DNA from: an uncultured Bacteroidales bacterium | Lineage (GTDB): Bacteria > Bacteroidota > Bacteroidia > Bacteroidales > UBA932 | DNA: 6,911 nt | Direction of reading: 5' to 3' | NCBI GenBank assembly: GCA_946406275.1 | Contig: CAMJJZ010000057.1 | Span: 1-6,911 of the forward strand | Part shown: positions 5,498 to 6,911 of the stretch, piece by piece | Layout: every line of letters starts with the position of its first letter | Position numbering within the stretch: position 1 is the first letter of the stretch | Made by a program: the position numbers and the translations under genes | Notes under the pieces: model-generated | Told to the model about the DNA's origin: nothing | The model's database searches: none | The model's input: only the letters and a program-made list of their open reading frames with translations

Positions 5498-6911
5498 ATG
5501 ATCACATTCAAAACAATCCTTGCGTCAATTGCCGCCACCCTGCTGGCAGCCTCCTGTAATGACAACGGGATGGTCTCCCCCATCAATCAGGGAGAGACAG
5601 CCCAGGCCTCGCTCATAGTCAACCAGACCTCGGTCAGCTTTGACCAGGCGGGAGGAGAGCAGAGCATAACCATAACGGCCCCCAAACTTCCCACGGCCCT
5701 TTCCAACTGCGACTGGTGCAGCGTGGAGGTGGGCAAGACTTCATCGTCCAAAGAATTTACTTTAAAACTTGTTGCCGGCCCCAACAGGACTTCCGCCAAG
5801 TCCGGCAACATAAACATTACCTGTGACAGGGAGAAAGCTACCGTAACCGTGAACCAGGCGGCATTCATGGCTCCGGCTACGGCAAGCACTACCGCCATTA
5901 CGCCGGACATCGTCTTTGAGGCGATTGGCCCGGGCTGGAACATGGGCAACCACCTGGACGCCATCAACGACGGCGTTTCCGCAGAAACCGTCTGGGGCAA
6001 TCCCAAGTGTACGCAGGCTACCATGAACGGTGTCAAGGCTGCCGGATTCAAATCCATCCGAATCTGCACCACATGGCAAGGTCATATAGGCTCTGCCCCC
6101 ACATACACTATTGACGAAGCCTGGCTTTCCAGAGTGGAAGAGATTGTAGGCTATGCGGAAAAGGCCGGCCTTGTAGCCATCCTGAACACTCATCACGATG
6201 AGAGTTATTGGCTGGACATTGCCAGGGCATACCTCACTCCCGGCATCCATGAAAAGACAAAGGACGAGATTTTCTGCTTCTGGACACAGATAGCAAAGCG
6301 CTTCCAGTCCAAGGGAGAGTGGCTCATCTTCGAGTCCATGAACGAGATCCAGGACGGCGGCTGGGGCTACAGCGATGCCTTCAAGAAGAACCCCGACGCC
6401 CAGTACAAGGTTCTCAACGAGTGGAACCAGGTATTCGTAGACGCGGTCCGTTCCACCGGCGGCAACAACGCCACGCGCTGGCTAGGCGTGCCCGGATACG
6501 CCGCAAGCCCCGGCTTCACAATGAAGGGTCTTGTGCTGCCCAAGGACTATACCAGCGCCAACCGCCTCATGGTGGCCGTCCACGACTACGATCCGTACAA
6601 CTATACGCTCAACAATCCCCTTGTAAGAAGGTGGGGGCACACCGCGGAGAGCTCCCTCCGCCCCAGCAATGACGACGAGGCCGCCGTCCGCAGCGTCTTC
6701 GACCAGCTCAAGGCAAAGTATATTGACAACGGCACTCCCGTATATCTCGGAGAGATGGGCTGCTCCCGCCATGAGGCCGATGACCTTCCCTTCCAGAAGT
6801 ACTATATGGAGTATTTCTGCAAGTCGGCGGCAGACCACAAGCTTCCCATGCTGCTATGGGACAACGGCGCCAAGGGCACCGGCCCTGAAAAGCACGCCTA
6901 CATAGACCACG
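5498..6911 (+). CDS. BACON-GH5 (GH5_4-like) endo-beta-glucanase lipoprotein, 3' end missing
   Basis: 471 codons are visible from ATG at 5498 and the frame is open at the right edge. An in-frame TAA at 5480-5482 and the signal peptide fix the start. Residues 1-20 are a lipoprotein signal (MITFKTILASIAATLLAASC, Cys20). Residues about 38-122 form a BACON-like beta-sandwich (ASLIVNQTSVSFDQAGGEQS at its start, ATVTVNQAA at its end). A short Ala/Thr linker leads to the GH5 barrel from about 140. Visible motifs are GPGWNMGNHLDA (144-155), the conserved Arg188 in SIRICTTW, NTHHDE (230-235), acid/base Glu283 in FESMNEIQ, His362 and Tyr364 in VHDYDPY, nucleophile Glu419 in YLGEMG, and Trp454 in LLWDNG. 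These fit subfamily GH5_4, whose members cut xyloglucan, beta-glucan, cellulose or glucomannan backbones. Only the last few dozen residues should be missing. BACON plus GH5_4 is the architecture of the B. ovatus cell-surface xyloglucanase, so a surface endo-enzyme is plausible. It is transcribed divergently from the other four genes. The substrate is not resolved. Confidence 0.94.
   Translation, partial: MITFKTILASIAATLLAASCNDNGMVSPINQGETAQASLIVNQTSVSFDQAGGEQSITITAPKLPTALSNCDWCSVEVGKTSSSKEFTLKLVAGPNRTSAKSGNINITCDREKATVTVNQAAFMAPATASTTAITPDIVFEAIGPGWNMGNHLDAINDGVSAETVWGNPKCTQATMNGVKAAGFKSIRICTTWQGHIGSAPTYTIDEAWLSRVEEIVGYAEKAGLVAILNTHHDESYWLDIARAYLTPGIHEKTKDEIFCFWTQIAKRFQSKGEWLIFESMNEIQDGGWGYSDAFKKNPDAQYKVLNEWNQVFVDAVRSTGGNNATRWLGVPGYAASPGFTMKGLVLPKDYTSANRLMVAVHDYDPYNYTLNNPLVRRWGHTAESSLRPSNDDEAAVRSVFDQLKAKYIDNGTPVYLGEMGCSRHEADDLPFQKYYMEYFCKSAADHKLPMLLWDNGAKGTGPEKHAYIDH

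Noticed and set aside
5587..6250. Two minus-strand open frames opposite the GH5 gene
   Set aside because: The opposite strand encodes BACON and GH5 motifs without interruption; these frames show no known domain.

Overview
The window looks like part of a carbohydrate-degradation locus from a Bacteroidota, most likely Bacteroidales, genome. Four of the five genes encode short-signal lipoproteins. One glycosidase carries an N-terminal BACON-like domain. The A/T-rich intergenic segment holds Bacteroides-type TTTG / TAnnTTTG promoter elements, and no clear Shine-Dalgarno sequences were seen. By eye the coding DNA is GC-rich for the phylum and the intergenic segment is AT-rich. This fits a higher-GC gut or rumen lineage, but the genus cannot be fixed from this sequence.

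Layout: a tight four-gene operon runs on the minus strand, in the order GH26 beta-mannanase lipoprotein (5388-4300), GH130 mannosylglucose phosphorylase-like protein (4293-3133), PA14-containing GH31 alpha-xylosidase/alpha-glucosidase lipoprotein (3149-378) and the first 123 codons of a GH3 beta-glucosidase-type lipoprotein (371 to beyond the left edge). Gaps are 6 bp, -17 bp (an overlap) and 6 bp. A 109-bp AT-rich divergent region (5389-5497) separates it from a plus-strand BACON-GH5 (GH5_4-like) endoglucanase lipoprotein that runs off the right edge. No SusC/SusD pair, regulator, transporter, RNA gene, IS element or CRISPR array is visible.

Function: GH26 plus GH130 is the core of the phosphorolytic beta-mannan route known from Bacteroides fragilis. 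There, exported GH26 releases mannobiose, an epimerase makes mannosylglucose, and cytosolic GH130 yields mannose-1-phosphate and glucose. BACON-GH5_4, PA14-GH31 and GH3 are the set familiar from xyloglucan loci such as that of Bacteroides ovatus. Side by side, they suggest a locus for mixed hemicellulose (xyloglucan plus gluco- or galactomannan). This joint role is inference.

The most unusual detail is a short, near-perfect palindrome (797-819). It resembles an interspersed 'CGGG-loop-CCCG' repeat and lies in frame inside the C-terminal part of the GH31 gene. The second is the promoter geometry: -7-like boxes lie almost against the start codons on both sides of the divergent region.
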